Shown here one piece after another: positions 4,789 through 5,584 of a DNA stretch of 5,584 nt. The translations under genes were made by a program, and so were the position numbers. Origin of the DNA: Gemmatimonadota bacterium (GTDB lineage Bacteria; Gemmatimonadota; Gemmatimonadetes; Gemmatimonadales; GWC2-71-9); NCBI GenBank assembly GCA_029859185.1, contig JAOUDR010000224.1:1-5584 (forward strand), read 5' to 3'. The first letter of the stretch is position 1; each line of letters starts with the position of its first letter. The notes below the pieces were generated by a model. That model was not told the DNA's origin. It worked only from the letters and a program-made list of their open reading frames with translations, and did not search any database.

Positions 4789-5584
4789 CGTCCTGCGAAC
4801 ATCTGACCTGTGTCAGCGACACGGGAGGCGGTCCGCGGCGGGTGCTCGACGGCGTGAGTCTGACAATCGAGGCGGGTGAGATCGTGGCCGTGGTTGGATC
4901 CCCGCAGGACGGGCCGAGCACGCTCCTCCGCGCCCTCGCAGGCCTCGCCGCCACCGCGACGGGACACGTGGTGGCACCGGTCGTGACCGGGCCACGACGG
5001 TGGATTCCCGGCTTCGGATACGTCCGGGCCGGGCTTACCGGGCCGGCTGATCTTTCGGCGGTCGAGTGGCTGCGGCATGTGGCTGATCAGCGTGGTGGAC
5101 CGGTCCGGGCGCGCGCCGTCCGGGTCCAGGCCGCCCTGGCCCTCGTCGGGCTCGGGCCTGAGGCGGGGCGGCGGATCGGTCTGCTCGATCGCGATGCCGC
5201 GGAACGGCTGGCGGTGGCCACACTGGCCGTGGCCGGAGCGGAGGTGCTGCTGCTCGACGGCTGTTTCGCCGGTGTGGGGGCGCTCACCCGCCGTCATCTC
5301 TCGGAGGCGCTCGCCGATCTCGCGGCGCAGGGTCGCGCCGTGGTCCTTGCCCCACTCGACGTCCGGGCGGTGGAAGACCTGGCCACGCGCGTCGCCGTGT
5401 TGCGGGACGGTCGCCTGCTGGCCGATCTCCGCATGGCCGCGGTGCAGCAGGAGCGGGTGGCCGAGTTGCGGCTCAATGGCGGTGCGCTTGCTGGGGTCCC
5501 ACGGATCGCGGCGCACTTCCCGGATGCCGTCCGCACAGGGATGGGGATCGACGTCCCGCTCACCGCGGGGCGCACTCTCGAGGC
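4785..5584 (+). CDS. Degenerate ABC-ATPase-like protein (pseudo-ATPase), 3' end outside window
   Basis: The frame is open from ATG 4785 to the window end (266 codons, no stop) and overlaps the preceding gene by 4 nt. The layout of an ABC nucleotide-binding domain is clear: VLDGVSLTIEAGEIVAVVG leads into a Walker A position, and later come Walker B and a VAVLRDGRLLAD strand. The key residues are replaced, however. Walker A reads GSPQDGPST with Pro at residue 44 instead of Lys. The Q-loop Gln is Ala (GYVRA, residue 82). The signature LSGGQ is LDRDA (134-138). Walker B keeps Asp158 but the catalytic Glu is Gly159. The switch His is Leu191 (APLD). The frame is intact with normal codon character, so this looks like a maintained pseudo-ATPase rather than a decaying gene. 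Residues after about 225 extend beyond a standard domain, so a fused C-terminal region may follow. ATP hydrolysis is not expected; a structural or regulatory role beside the membrane protein is inference. Confidence 0.8.
   Translation, partial: MTSCEHLTCVSDTGGGPRRVLDGVSLTIEAGEIVAVVGSPQDGPSTLLRALAGLAATATGHVVAPVVTGPRRWIPGFGYVRAGLTGPADLSAVEWLRHVADQRGGPVRARAVRVQAALALVGLGPEAGRRIGLLDRDAAERLAVATLAVAGAEVLLLDGCFAGVGALTRRHLSEALADLAAQGRAVVLAPLDVRAVEDLATRVAVLRDGRLLADLRMAAVQQERVAELRLNGGALAGVPRIAAHFPDAVRTGMGIDVPLTAGRTLE

Noticed and set aside
4047..5516. Minus-strand open frame of 489 codons opposite the membrane protein and ABC-like gene
   Set aside because: The + strand gives membrane helices, an ATGA gene overlap and an ABC-like fold pattern; the minus frame is Pro/Arg/Ala-rich filler.
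1..5584. CRISPR arrays, tRNA or rRNA genes, insertion sequences, prophage genes
   Set aside because: No regularly spaced direct repeats, no cloverleaf or rRNA-like stretches, and no transposase, integrase or terminal repeats were seen by eye.

Overview
The window is GC-rich and densely coding, and every convincing gene is on the + strand. Gene style, coiled-coil-rich small proteins and a TANNNT-type leaderless promoter suggest a high-GC environmental bacterium. I would guess Gemmatimonadota or a similar phylum, but no taxonomic marker in the window proves this.

Layout. (1) Bases 2-931 are the 3' part of uvrA, the nucleotide excision repair damage sensor, followed at once by a probable intrinsic terminator. 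(2) Bases 1009-3025 hold seven small genes packed head to tail, with gaps of 15 nt or less or short overlaps. All encode 79-107 aa proteins of one plan: short N-terminus, one membrane helix, basic stop-transfer residues, a charged coiled coil, and a nearly invariant C-terminal motif E-R-x-D-F-[AT]-[ED]-R-x-L. They are diverged paralogues. (3) After a 119-nt gap with two hairpins comes a PspA/IM30 gene (3145-3924), then a long GC hairpin. (4) Bases 4060 onward hold a second unit, apparently read from its own leaderless promoter. It encodes a multi-pass membrane protein and, by a 4-nt ATGA overlap, an ABC-ATPase-like protein that has lost essentially every catalytic motif and runs off the window end.

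How the parts may work together. PspA is a cytoplasmic, membrane-remodelling envelope-stress effector. In Proteobacteria its partner PspB is a small protein with one membrane helix and a cytoplasmic coiled coil. The seven array proteins have that architecture, and their C-terminal motif aligns with the ER-[IL]-x3-E-x-[IL]-L end of PspB as I recall it. My main hypothesis is that the array is an expanded PspB-like family providing several membrane docking or sensing subunits for the adjacent PspA. A second, more speculative point is that the array motif also resembles a helix inside PspA itself. No PspC, PspF or sigma-54 promoter is visible, so this would be a non-canonical Psp locus.

The membrane protein and degenerate ABC pair is the other notable item. 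It looks like an ABC-2-type transporter pair in gene order, but the ATPase-like subunit is predicted to be unable to hydrolyse ATP.
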